This document shows positions 49,831 to 58,215 of a stretch of DNA of 64,000 bases, in pieces (position 1 is the stretch's first letter; each line of letters opens with the position of its first letter). The notes beneath the pieces were generated by a model. That model did not search any database and had not been told where the DNA came from. It saw nothing but the letters and a program-made list of their open reading frames with translations. A program made the position numbers and the translations under genes. Source of the DNA: AC-32 sp035518635. GTDB lineage: Bacteria > Actinomycetota > Thermoleophilia > Gaiellales > Gaiellaceae. The DNA is taken from assembly GCA_035518635.1 (NCBI GenBank), contig DATIXI010000063.1, positions 1-64,000 of the forward strand. Reading direction: 5' to 3'.

Positions 49831-49859
49831 TTTCGAAATTGCGAATTCCTGTGTAACAT
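49831..49859 (+). promoter_or_regulatory. Promoter of the principal-type sigma gene
   Basis: TTTCGA (49831-49836) and TAACAT (49854-49859) are 17 bases apart inside an unusually A+T-rich run just after the asparaginase stop codon. The predicted start near 49866 leaves a leader of about 90 bases. Confidence 0.5.
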
Positions 49860-49957
49860 CCGACGCGGCGAGGGGGGAGCCGGGGAGAGAGCGACACCGG
49901 CTTTCGTCGTTTTTGGGTAGTGCGTTGGAACCAAGCCGCGAGACAGCCGGAGGTCAA

Positions 49958-51052
49958 GTGCTCACCGTCGACATCTCCCTTCCGGACGTCGAAGAGCTCC
50001 ACAAGCTCGTTCAAGACGGCACCGAGAAGGGCTTCCTCACGTATGACGAGATCGTGTCCGGCCTCGAAGAGGTCGAGCTCAGCAAGGAGCAGATCGAGGA
50101 CTTCTACACGTACCTCATCGACCACTCGATCGAGCTGGTCGAAGGGGAGCAGCACAAGCATCCACCGCACGAGCAACCCGCGCTGGCAGAGGAGGAGAAG
50201 GGCCCGAAGCTCGACCTGACCGTCGAGCCGAGCCTCGACTCGCTGCGGCTGTACCTGCGCGAGATCGGCAAGGTGCCGCTTCTCACCGCCGACCAGGAGG
50301 TCTATCTGGCCAAGCGGATCGAGCGCGGCGACATGATCGCGAAGACGCAGATGATCGAGGCGAACCTCCGCCTCGTCGTCTCGATCGCTAAGTCGTACCT
50401 CGGGCGCGGCCTCAGCTTCCTCGACCTGATCCAGGAGGGGTCGCTCGGCCTCATCCGCGCGGTCGAGAAGTTCGACTACCGCAAGGGCTACAAGTTCTCC
50501 ACCTACGCCACGTGGTGGATCAGGCAGGCGGTCACTCGTGCGATCGCGGACAAGGCCCGCACGATCCGCATCCCCGTGCACATGGTCGAGAAGCTGAACA
50601 AGGTCGTGCACATCGAGCGCCAGCTCGTGCAGCGCCTCGGCCGCGAGCCGCGGCCCGACGAGATCGCGGGCGAGCTCGAGATGACGACCGTCGAGGTGCG
50701 GGACATCCTGCGGATGGCCCAGCACCCGGTCTCACTCGAGAAGCCGATCGGCGAGGAGGAGGACTCGGAGCTGGGCGACTTCGTCCAGGACGAGCAGGCC
50801 GAGTCGCCGTTCGACACCGCGTCGGTCTCGCTGCGCCGGGAAGACATCGAGAACGCGCTGGCCTCGCTGCCTGAGCGCGACCGTAAGGTGATCGAGCTCC
50901 GCTTCGGGCTCTCGGGCGCGCAGCCGTGCACGCTGGAGGAGGTCGGCCGCGCGTTCGGCGTCACCCGGGAGCGGATCCGCCAGATCGAGAACAACACGCT
51001 GAAGAAGCTCGAGTCCCTGCCAGAGGCGCAGGGCCTCAAGGACTGCGTCTAG
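49958..51052 (+). CDS. rpoD: Principal-type RNA polymerase sigma factor (RpoD/SigA)
   Basis: 364 residues from GTG 49958. A region 1.1-like domain covers the first 65 residues, then region 1.2 (SLRLYLREIGKVPLLTADQEVYLAKRIE), region 2 (LRLVVSIAKSYLGRGLSFLDLIQEGSLGLIRAVEKFDYRKGYKFSTYATWWIRQ with the -10 contacts), region 3 and region 4 (GFGVTRERIRQIE-type EVGRAFGVTRERIRQIENNTL). The core is that of the housekeeping SigA. GGAGGT is 3 bases before the GTG; TTG codons slightly upstream are alternatives. A palindrome copy and a convergent glycosyltransferase gene follow. Confidence 0.93.
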   Translation: MLTVDISLPDVEELHKLVQDGTEKGFLTYDEIVSGLEEVELSKEQIEDFYTYLIDHSIELVEGEQHKHPPHEQPALAEEEKGPKLDLTVEPSLDSLRLYLREIGKVPLLTADQEVYLAKRIERGDMIAKTQMIEANLRLVVSIAKSYLGRGLSFLDLIQEGSLGLIRAVEKFDYRKGYKFSTYATWWIRQAVTRAIADKARTIRIPVHMVEKLNKVVHIERQLVQRLGREPRPDEIAGELEMTTVEVRDILRMAQHPVSLEKPIGEEEDSELGDFVQDEQAESPFDTASVSLRREDIENALASLPERDRKVIELRFGLSGAQPCTLEEVGRAFGVTRERIRQIENNTLKKLESLPEAQGLKDCV

Positions 51053-51159
51053 GGATCGGGGGGGACCGACCACCGGTTCCCCCGCGCAGCCTTTCCGGCG
51101 ACGACGAGTCGTCGTTGCCCTGCCGCCCATGCTGGTGCGGCGTGATCCTCGACCCACTT

Positions 51160-51176
51160 AGTAACAGACTGTTACT
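51160..51176. promoter_or_regulatory. Operator palindrome, site D (after rpoD)
   Basis: AGTAACAGACTGTTACT, perfect arms that continue with CTT and AAG on the outside to make 23 bp in all, the longest copy. It lies between the stop codons of convergent rpoD and the membrane glycosyltransferase, where no promoter is expected. The remaining sequence of the 153-base gap shows no gene. Confidence 0.65.
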
Positions 51177-51205
51177 AAGCACGAAGGGACGGCAGGCGGC
51201 TCGTT

Positions 51206-53299
51206 CTAGACGTCGTTGGTCGGCGGGGCGGTGCCGCAGAACAGGCCGGTGAACGTCGGCATTCCGGCCATCACGCTGATCGCGCGGGCGTCCGCGAGGT
51301 AGCCGGGACGGTCGGTGTGGAAGTTCAGCGTCCACGGGCCGCGGCGCGAGACCGGGAGGGTGACGACCACGCTCTGTCCTGGGAGGACGGTCACGCGGCG
51401 GTCGACGCCCGCACCGTGCAGCTGCAGCACGGTTCGCTCCGAGCGCGGCTTCGGCGGAAGCGACAGCGGCAGCCTCAGCACCCCGCGGACGCGCCCGTTC
51501 CTGGCCGGGAACACGGTGATGTGGCCGCTCTGGGCGAGCCAGCCGTCCTGGTAGAGGCCGCCGACGAAGAGCGAGAGGCGCGGAATCCCGACCGGGCGCC
51601 AGAGCTCGTAGTGCGCGCCGCGCGCGACGGGGACGGCGCCGACGAGCTGGGCGCGAACGGCGTAGTTCGAGATCAGGAGTGGCCCGCGCAGCGTTCCCGA
51701 CCGCGAGACGAGCCGGCCGTCCCGGGACGCGCGAACACGCGGCGAGCCGAACGCGTCGATGGGCGAGGCGTCGTCGAGGAAGGCGATGTGCTTCAGCGAC
51801 TGGTTCCAGAACAGCTGCTCGTGCGCGGCGGCGTGTGGGGTTCCGGGCGTCTGGAGCAGGGTCACGTCGCCGAGGCCCGAGTGGTCGATCCAGCGGGCGT
51901 CGGCCGGGAGCAGGCTCGCGCGCACCGAGCGGACGACGTGGGTGTCGAACGCGACGGCGCCAATCGAGACGAGGCCGGACGCGACGATCGTCGCCAGCAC
52001 CGCCCAGCGCACAAAGGACGCACGGAAGCAGGCTGCGATCGCGAGGCCCGCGAGGAAGGTGGCGGCGACGGCGATCAGCAGTGATCCGTCACCGATGCCC
52101 ATCGCTCGCTCGAGCCTGAACGCCGCGAGCAGGAACGGCGAGTCCTGCTTCGCGTCGCTGATCGTGTACCCGGAGAGCGGCACACGCGCCGCGAGCGCGA
52201 TGAACCCGACCGCGAGCGCGGCGACAGGCTTCGCCCAGGGGCGGCCGCGCAGGACCCAGACCCAGAAGGCCGGGAAGACGAGCGGCAGCAGGACCATCAG
52301 GTAGCGCTCCTGGAAGCGGTCGGTGCCGCTGGCCGCGTAGAGCCCGGCCTCGACGAAGAGGGCGAGCAGCACGCCGACGGCGAGCGCGGCGAAGCCGGTG
52401 TGCTCGCGCACGCGCGGCCGGTGGAGCGAGACCGCGAGCCCGGCGAGCGCGCCCGGCACCAGCGCGAACCCGGTCGCGTAGGCGAGCAGCATCGCGTCGG
52501 TCCCGAGCCAGTGCCCGATCACGAGCGGCTTGATCCCGAAGTCCGCGACGCCCGAGTAGTAGCCGAGCAGCTGCTTGGGCCCGAGCACGACGACCAGCGG
52601 GAGCGGCACCGCGTACAGGGCCAGCGACAGCCGGAAGCGCCGGACGAGCCGGCGCACGGAAGCCCGCTCGACGACGAGCGCGGCGGCGAGGAAGACGACC
52701 GGCAGGAAGACGTACTGGACGCGCGCGAACGTCGCGAGGCCGGCGAGAGCGGCGAAGCCGAGCTGCGCGCCGCGGGTCGGCCGAGAGAGGGCGCAGACCC
52801 CGAGGTAGACGGCCGCGAGCACGAGCGGGTAGGCGATCGCGTCCGCGAGCACGAACGAGGCGAAGAAGAGGTCCGGCGAGAGGACGGCCAGCGCGGCTCC
52901 GGCGAGCGCCGCCCACTGACCGCCGTCGAGCCGCCGCACCAGCAGGTAGACCGGGATCGCGGCGAGCGACATCGCGAGCGCGTTCTCGGCCTGCGTCAGC
53001 CGGTAGGCGAGCTCCGGGTCGTGGGAGAACCAGAACGGCGAGGCGAGGAGCGGCTCGAGCAGCGCCGGGAAGTGCGCGGGGTGGTCGCGGATCAGCGGGC
53101 GCCCGCTCTCGGCGAGCGAGCGCGCAATCCCCGAGTAGATGTACTCGTCCGGGAAGTAGAGCGGGGTGGTGTGCGCGAGCGCCGCCGCGAACCGGAGCGC
53201 GAAGCTGACCGCGACGATCCCGGCGAGCACGAGGCGCGCTGGGACCGTCGCCGCACGCCCGAACGCCTGCGGGCGCGGGAGGGAGACGTCGACCGCCAC
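51206..53299 (-). CDS. Membrane glycosyltransferase (GT-C/ArnT-like)
   Basis: 697 residues with about 11-13 hydrophobic helices in the first 480 residues and a soluble C-terminal beta-rich domain. The first external loop has the acidic motif FPDEYIYSGIARSLAESG, the general placement of the catalytic Asp-Glu in GT-C enzymes using polyprenyl-phosphate sugars. Loop SGTDRFQERYLMVLLPL is also typical of PMT/ArnT-like proteins. The C-terminal part may bind glycans. GTG start has AGGGAAA upstream and is divergent to the phosphatase-fold membrane gene. Confidence 0.82.
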   Translation of the reverse strand: MAVDVSLPRPQAFGRAATVPARLVLAGIVAVSFALRFAAALAHTTPLYFPDEYIYSGIARSLAESGRPLIRDHPAHFPALLEPLLASPFWFSHDPELAYRLTQAENALAMSLAAIPVYLLVRRLDGGQWAALAGAALAVLSPDLFFASFVLADAIAYPLVLAAVYLGVCALSRPTRGAQLGFAALAGLATFARVQYVFLPVVFLAAALVVERASVRRLVRRFRLSLALYAVPLPLVVVLGPKQLLGYYSGVADFGIKPLVIGHWLGTDAMLLAYATGFALVPGALAGLAVSLHRPRVREHTGFAALAVGVLLALFVEAGLYAASGTDRFQERYLMVLLPLVFPAFWVWVLRGRPWAKPVAALAVGFIALAARVPLSGYTISDAKQDSPFLLAAFRLERAMGIGDGSLLIAVAATFLAGLAIAACFRASFVRWAVLATIVASGLVSIGAVAFDTHVVRSVRASLLPADARWIDHSGLGDVTLLQTPGTPHAAAHEQLFWNQSLKHIAFLDDASPIDAFGSPRVRASRDGRLVSRSGTLRGPLLISNYAVRAQLVGAVPVARGAHYELWRPVGIPRLSLFVGGLYQDGWLAQSGHITVFPARNGRVRGVLRLPLSLPPKPRSERTVLQLHGAGVDRRVTVLPGQSVVVTLPVSRRGPWTLNFHTDRPGYLADARAISVMAGMPTFTGLFCGTAPPTNDV

Positions 53300-53324
53300 G
53301 TTTTCCCTATCGGCAAGCGGTTGA

Positions 53325-53344
53325 TATCCCTTGAACGAGGGATA
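53325..53344. repeat. Inverted repeat in a divergent promoter region
   Basis: TATCCCT and AGGGATA flank TGAACG, a perfect 7-bp inverted repeat between the divergent glycosyltransferase and phosphatase-fold genes. A TAGCAT box at 53377-53382 lies 9 bases before the right-hand start codon. Confidence 0.4.
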
Positions 53345-53391
53345 GCGGCGACGCCGGAGCGGCCCGCGGCAGGCGCTAGCATGGCCGCCAA

Positions 53392-55530
53392 ATGGGGGTC
53401 GCGCACGCGGAGCTCTCGCGGATCGCCTGGACCGGCCGCCTTCGCGAGCCGGCGGTTCGCGGCGCGCAGCTGTTCGCCGTCTCTGGCTTCGCGCTCGCCC
53501 AGCCGTTGTTCGACATCCTCGGCAAGAACGCAGAGTTCTTCGCGGTCCGGGGCTCGACGCCGGGCGACATCGTCCTGTTCGCGCTCGTCGTGACGTTCGT
53601 CCCGGCGTTCGTGTTCCTTGCCGCCGAGCTCGTCGCCGGCCTCGCCAGCCGGACGGCGGGGTACGTGCTGCACCTCGTTTTCCTCGGCTTTCTCGGAGCC
53701 GTCTTCGGCGTCCAGCTCCTCAAGCGCTCCGGCGTCGACGGCACGACCACGCTGATCGTCGGGGCGGTCGTGATCGGCGTGGCGATCGCGCTCGCCGTGT
53801 GGCGCGTCCGCGCGGCCGGGACGTTCGTGACCGTGCTCGCGGTGGCGCCGATCGTCTTCCTCGCGCTCTTCCTGCTGAACACGCCGGTCGAGCAGCTCGT
53901 CTTCCCGACGGCGGAGAGCCGCGCGGGCACGGCGAAAATCAGGGCCTCGACGCCGGTCGTCTTCCTCCTCTTCGACGAGTTCCCGGTGATCGACCTGCAG
54001 GACAGGACGGGCGCGATCGACGCGAAGCGGTTCCCGAACTTCGCCCGCCTCGCGGCGAGCTCGACCTGGTTCCGGAACACGACGACGCTGTCCGCCTCCA
54101 CGACCGTCGCCGTTCCGGTCATCCTGACCGGGAACCCGCCGAAGCGCGGCGCGCTCCCGATCGCGAGCGACTATCCGAACAACCTCTTCACGCTGCTCGG
54201 AGGCCGCTACCGGATGGACGTGACCGAGGTGCAGACGCGCCTCTGCCCGAAGCGACTCTGCAACGAGAAGCAGGAGAACGCCGAGAAGCGGCTCTCCTCG
54301 CTGTACTCGGACGCACGTGTCGTCTACCTGCACCTGATCGCACCGCCCGAGCTCGAGGAGCGGCTGCCCGCGATCGACGAGTCGTGGGGCGACTTCGGCC
54401 AGGGCTCCGCGACCGCGATCGCGTCGGAGGCGCCCACGAAGCTCCCCAAGGTAAACCTCAGCACGTTCTACCTCAGCCGCGTCCCTGACTTCAATCGCTT
54501 CGTCGACTCGTTCCGGCCGCCCGGGAACGGGCGCCCCACGCTGTACTTCCTGCACGTGCTGCTCCCGCACACGCCGTGGCTCTACTTCCCGGACGGGCGT
54601 GTACGCGCTGTGGCGACCGTCAACGCTCCCGGGCGCACCGGCGAGCGCTGGTGGCGCACGCCGCTCGTCCTCCAGGCCTGGCAGCGCCACCTGCTCCAGC
54701 TCGGCTTCACTGACCGGCTGCTCGGGAAGTTCCTGAACCGCCTGCACTCGACGGGGCTCTGGGACAAGGCGCTCGTCGTTGTCACCGCCGACCACGGGAT
54801 CAGCTTCCGTGGAGGCGACCTGCGCCGCCGCCCGTCGAAGACGAACCTGGGCGAGCTCGCGTTCACGCCGCTGTTCATCAAGCTTCCGGGCCAGCAGCAA
54901 GGCCGGGTGGTCGACGACCGCCACGTGATCACGCCGGACATCCTCCCGACGATCGCCGACGTGCTCGGGATCACGATCCCGTGGAAGACGACCGGGCACT
55001 CGGCGCTCGCCGGCGGCCCGGGCTCGAGCACGGTCAAGGTGCTCGACATCTCGGCTCCCTACGCGAAGGCGCTCGCCGAGCGGAAGCGCGGGCTGGCGCG
55101 CCAGCTCGCGCTCTTCGGGAGCGGCGACTGGGGTCCGCAGTTCGCGGCGACCGGCCCGTACCGGTCGCTCGTCGGCACGCCCGTCAGGACGCTCCACCTG
55201 GAGGGCTCGGCCGCCGGCGCGGCGACCGTCGACGCGGTCGGGAGCAAGCTCCTGCGCTCGTTCCCGCGACGCTCGCCGCTGATCCCGTCGCCGCTCGTCG
55301 GGACGCTCTCCGGGGTCGCACCCGGGGCCGCGCTGGCGCTCGACCTGGACGGACGGATCGCCGCGGTCTCGGCCGCCTACCGCGACCCGAGCGGCGGACC
55401 GGTCCGGTTCGCGCTCCTCCCGGCCGAGTCCGCGTTCCGCACCGGCCGCAACCCGGTGCGCCTGTTCGTCGTCTCGGGGAGCTCGTCGCGCCCCGAGCTC
55501 CGCGAGGTCGCGACCTCGCTCAGGTCTTAG
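53392..55530 (+). CDS. Membrane sulfatase/LtaS-like phosphotransferase-fold protein
   Basis: 712 residues. Four or five helices in the first 170 residues anchor an extracytoplasmic alkaline-phosphatase-superfamily domain: FLLFDEFPVIDLQ supplies the first metal ligand, FRNTTTLSASTTVAVPVILTGNP the Thr/Ser nucleophile, and VTADHGISFRGGDLRR the later metal site with Asp-His. This is the layout of lipoteichoic-acid synthase-like and sulfatase-like enzymes, which act on glycopolymers or lipids. Exact chemistry is unknown. ATG at 53392 is probably leaderless. It overlaps the convergent GAF gene by 11 bases. Confidence 0.82.
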   Translation: MGVAHAELSRIAWTGRLREPAVRGAQLFAVSGFALAQPLFDILGKNAEFFAVRGSTPGDIVLFALVVTFVPAFVFLAAELVAGLASRTAGYVLHLVFLGFLGAVFGVQLLKRSGVDGTTTLIVGAVVIGVAIALAVWRVRAAGTFVTVLAVAPIVFLALFLLNTPVEQLVFPTAESRAGTAKIRASTPVVFLLFDEFPVIDLQDRTGAIDAKRFPNFARLAASSTWFRNTTTLSASTTVAVPVILTGNPPKRGALPIASDYPNNLFTLLGGRYRMDVTEVQTRLCPKRLCNEKQENAEKRLSSLYSDARVVYLHLIAPPELEERLPAIDESWGDFGQGSATAIASEAPTKLPKVNLSTFYLSRVPDFNRFVDSFRPPGNGRPTLYFLHVLLPHTPWLYFPDGRVRAVATVNAPGRTGERWWRTPLVLQAWQRHLLQLGFTDRLLGKFLNRLHSTGLWDKALVVVTADHGISFRGGDLRRRPSKTNLGELAFTPLFIKLPGQQQGRVVDDRHVITPDILPTIADVLGITIPWKTTGHSALAGGPGSSTVKVLDISAPYAKALAERKRGLARQLALFGSGDWGPQFAATGPYRSLVGTPVRTLHLEGSAAGAATVDAVGSKLLRSFPRRSPLIPSPLVGTLSGVAPGAALALDLDGRIAAVSAAYRDPSGGPVRFALLPAESAFRTGRNPVRLFVVSGSSSRPELREVATSLRS

Positions 55531-56011
55531 GCCGGCCCTCGAGCCGTTCGAGCTGCTTGCCCGTGATGGCGGCGATCTCCCGCGCGATCGCGGCCTGCTC
55601 CTGGTCGAAGCGCCGCCGGTCGAGGTAGACCTCGACGAGCCCCCAGCACTGGCCGTTCGAGGGCAGGCAGGTCATCAGCAGCGACTCGTAGCCCAGCTGC
55701 TCCAGCAGCTCGGCCTCGTTCGGCTCGGGCTCCGCCTCGAGCAGGGAGACCGCGCGTGGCCGGCCTTCGGTGACGACCTCCTTGGTTAGCGGGTAGTCGG
55801 AGATCAGGTACTCGTGCCCGAGCCCGAGCGTCCGCTCGTCCCTGGAGAACTCGACCAGGCTGACGAGGAGGTCGCCGACGACCCGCGAGATCAGGCAGGC
55901 GGAGGCGTCGAGCACGTCGACGAGCTCGCGCGTGGCGGCCTCGAGCAGCCCTCGGACCGTCTGCTCGCGGCCGAGGGCCTCGGCCACCCGCTGGACTGAC
56001 GCGTCTGCCAT
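55520..56011 (-). CDS. GAF-domain protein
   Basis: 163 residues forming a single GAF domain: RGLLEAATRELVDVLDASACLISRV at the N-terminus, DYPLTKEVVTEGRPRAVSLLEAE in the middle and SLLMTCLPSNGQCWGLVEVYLDRRRFDQEQAAIAREIA at the end. The ligand is unknown and no output domain is present. Most of the gene is overlapped, in another frame of the same strand, by the tail of the serine-hydrolase gene upstream. Confidence 0.83.
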   Translation of the reverse strand: MADASVQRVAEALGREQTVRGLLEAATRELVDVLDASACLISRVVGDLLVSLVEFSRDERTLGLGHEYLISDYPLTKEVVTEGRPRAVSLLEAEPEPNEAELLEQLGYESLLMTCLPSNGQCWGLVEVYLDRRRFDQEQAAIAREIAAITGKQLERLEGRPKT

Positions 56012-56828
56012 CAGCGGGAAGCTTAGGTCTCGGAGCGGCTTCCCTACGGCACCGCCTGCGCGGAGCGAGTCCGCCCAGGAGGCGGGCGGCGATCGCGCGC
56101 AGTGTCTCCTCGCCGTACGCGTGGCTGTCGTCCATCGAGGTCAGGATCGCCACGGAGACCCGCTGGCGGCCGCGCGTGAGCAGCGCGACCTGGTGATCTA
56201 CCCAGCCGATCCCCGATCCCCAGCCGCCTTTGAAGTAGAGCCGCCAGCCCGAGGGTCGCACGCGCGCGATCCCCCAGCGCTGCTCGGGGGTGATCGTTCG
56301 CAGCAGGTGCAGTGCGTACGCGCGGTGCCGCGGGGGGATGAGGCGGTCGATCCGGAGGAAGAAGCGGGTCTGGTCGACCGCGTCGATCTCGCTCATGCCC
56401 CACCAGCCGGCCACGGGCGTGAACCGGCGCATGGCCGCGCGGTAGGCGACGAGGCGGAGGGCTCCCGTGCCGACGATCGCGAGGACCCGGCTCGCGGCGT
56501 CGTTGTCGGAGATGCGGATCATCGGGTCGAGCAGGGCACGGTCGGACGCCTTCAGGGCGCGGTCGCGCACGGAGGTGCGGTTGAGGTACGCGACGAGCAG
56601 CATCGCCTTGATCACGCTCGCCGAGTGGAATCGCTTCGTCGCGTGCCAGCCCCAGGAGCGGCTCGGCGTGCGGACTGCGAACGCGATCGTGCCGTCGCGG
56701 TGGGACGCGTACCGGATCGCCGCGCCCATCGAAGGCTGCCATGGGTGCGGAGAGCCGCTCGCGCCGAGCGCGGTCGCAGCCGCCGCCAGCGCGAGGATCC
56801 CGACGAGCGCTCTCGCGGCCGCCGTCAC
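55527..56828 (-). CDS. Class A beta-lactamase-like serine hydrolase with an out-of-frame tail
   Basis: 433-codon frame. After a signal peptide (ALVGILALAAAATALGASG), the hydrolase domain holds the three penicillin-binding motifs: SVIK (SxxK), SDN in IRISDNDAAS and KGG in YFKGGWGSG, so a D,D-peptidase or beta-lactamase-like fold is clear. After about residue 258 the sequence becomes Arg/Pro/Ala-rich and is simply another frame of the GAF gene, which it overlaps by 485 bases. The ancestral stop was probably near 56044, where a neighbouring frame ends, so a frameshift has likely extended the tail. Start GTG at 56828. Confidence 0.75.
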   Translation of the reverse strand: MTAAARALVGILALAAAATALGASGSPHPWQPSMGAAIRYASHRDGTIAFAVRTPSRSWGWHATKRFHSASVIKAMLLVAYLNRTSVRDRALKASDRALLDPMIRISDNDAASRVLAIVGTGALRLVAYRAAMRRFTPVAGWWGMSEIDAVDQTRFFLRIDRLIPPRHRAYALHLLRTITPEQRWGIARVRPSGWRLYFKGGWGSGIGWVDHQVALLTRGRQRVSVAILTSMDDSHAYGEETLRAIAARLLGGLAPRRRCRREAAPRPKLPADGRRVSPAGGRGPRPRADGPRAARGRHARARRRARRLRLPDLAGRRRPPRQPGRVLQGRADARARARVPDLRLPANQGGRHRRPATRGLPARGGARAERGRAAGAAGLRVAADDLPALERPVLGARRGLPRPAALRPGAGRDRAGDRRHHGQAARTARGPA

Positions 56829-56875
56829 GAGACCCGTTGCCTCCCCACAGCGGCCGCGTACCCTACGCTCGCGTC

Positions 56876-57868
56876 GTGATGCGCGCGATGGTGCTCGAAA
56901 CGCCCGGGAGCCGCCTCCGCGAGGCGGAGCTGCCCGAGCCCGAGCCCGGGCCGGGTCAGCTGCGGCTCTGCGTCGAGGCGTGCGGCGTGTGCCGCACCGA
57001 TCTCCACGTGCTCGACGGCGAGCTCGCGGAGCCGAAGCTCCCGCTCGTGCTCGGCCATCAGATCGTCGGCATCGTCGACGTGGTGGGCGAGGGCGTGAGC
57101 ATCGCTCCCGGCGTGCGGGTCGGCGTGCCGTGGCTCGGCTGGACGTGTGGCGAGTGCCGCTTCTGCCGCAGCGGACGGGAGAACCTCTGCGACCTCGCCC
57201 GCTTCACCGGCTACCAGCTCGACGGCGGCTACGCGGAGGCAGCGGTGGCCGACGCGCGCTTCTGCTTCCCGGTTCCCGCCGGCTACGCGCCGCTTCGGGC
57301 CGCGCCGCTGCTCTGCGCGGGCCTGATCGGCTACCGGGCGCTGCGGCTGGCGGGCGACGCGGAGCGGCTCGGCCTGTACGGCTTCGGCGCGGCCGCCCAC
57401 GTGATCGCGCAGGTCGCCCGCTGGCAGGGGCGCCGCGTGTTCGCGTTCACGCGCGAGGGCGACGCGGACGGCCAGGAGTTCGCCCGCTCGGTGGGCGCGG
57501 AATGGGCTGGCGCGTCCGGCGATCTTCCGCCGGAGCCGCTCGAGGCGGCGATCGTGTTCGCGCCCGTCGGTGCGCTGGTTCCCGCCGCGCTGCGCGCCCT
57601 CGAGAAGGGCGGTGTCGTCGTCTGCGCCGGGATCCACATGAGCGACATCCCTTCCTTTCCGTACGAGCTGCTCTGGGGCGAGCGGATGGTCCGCTCCGTC
57701 GCCAACCTCACGCGCCGCGACGGCGAGGAGTTCCTGGAGCTCGCGCCCCGGGTACCCGTGCAGACGCACGTCGAGCCGTTCGCGCTCGTGGATGCGAACG
57801 AGGCGCTCGAACGGCTGCGCGCCGGGACGATCCACGGCGCGGCTGTGCTGACGATGGACGGCGGCTAG
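56876..57868 (+). CDS. Zinc-dependent alcohol dehydrogenase (MDR family)
   Basis: 330 residues. Catalytic zinc site: CGVCRTDLHVLDG, GHQIVG and later LLCAGLIGYRAL; structural zinc: CGECRFCRSGRENLC with four cysteines. The Rossmann motif is LYGFGAAAHVIAQVA. This is a broad-specificity zinc alcohol dehydrogenase of the AdhP/AdhA branch. GTG at 56876 is 6 bases after TACGCT (56864-56869) and is probably leaderless; the ATG at 56879 is an alternative. Confidence 0.92.
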   Translation: MMRAMVLETPGSRLREAELPEPEPGPGQLRLCVEACGVCRTDLHVLDGELAEPKLPLVLGHQIVGIVDVVGEGVSIAPGVRVGVPWLGWTCGECRFCRSGRENLCDLARFTGYQLDGGYAEAAVADARFCFPVPAGYAPLRAAPLLCAGLIGYRALRLAGDAERLGLYGFGAAAHVIAQVARWQGRRVFAFTREGDADGQEFARSVGAEWAGASGDLPPEPLEAAIVFAPVGALVPAALRALEKGGVVVCAGIHMSDIPSFPYELLWGERMVRSVANLTRRDGEEFLELAPRVPVQTHVEPFALVDANEALERLRAGTIHGAAVLTMDGG

Positions 57869-57869
57869 G

Positions 57870-58076
57870 TCAGGCGGTCAGCGCGCGTTCCTTGCGCCGC
57901 CGGGTGCGCTCACGGAGGAGCATGAAGTAGCGTTCGAGCCGGAGCTGAGCGGAGGCCGCGGCGGCGGTCGTCAGCTCGGCTTCGAGCTCCGCGTCGCTGA
58001 GAACGTGGATCGCCGGACGGCCCAGCTCGTCGAGAGGCCTACCGGTTCGTGGGTCGGATAGCCATCTCCCGCTCAA
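57870..58076 (-). CDS. Small hypothetical protein
   Basis: 68 residues, soluble, with a C-terminal basic helix (LRLERYFMLLRERTRRRKERALTA) and an N-terminal Gly/Pro-rich part. The start is TTG at 58076, supported by AGGAGG six bases upstream. No family is recognised. The basic helical tail could bind nucleic acid, but this is guesswork. It is convergent to the alcohol dehydrogenase gene with one base between the stops. Confidence 0.6.
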   Translation of the reverse strand: MSGRWLSDPRTGRPLDELGRPAIHVLSDAELEAELTTAAAASAQLRLERYFMLLRERTRRRKERALTA

Positions 58077-58215
58077 GCTCTCCCTCCTTGATCGGCGTGG
58101 GCCGCGAGCTTACCCGTGTGCCGCCGCGAGTCAAGGGGGTGCGGCTCGGGTTGAAACCACTTCGTCACCAGTCGTTTACCAGTTGGAAACCCGGCGAAAA
58201 GGCGCTCAGGACGCG

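Noticed and set aside
49816..49860. A+T-rich stretch as a replication origin
   Set aside because: It is about 45 bases, has no DnaA-box cluster, and is better explained by the sigma-factor promoter.
51157..51179. Palindrome as a simple rho-independent terminator
   Set aside because: The arms are separated by one base only, which would strain a hairpin loop, there is no U tract, and the same sequence recurs at promoter positions.
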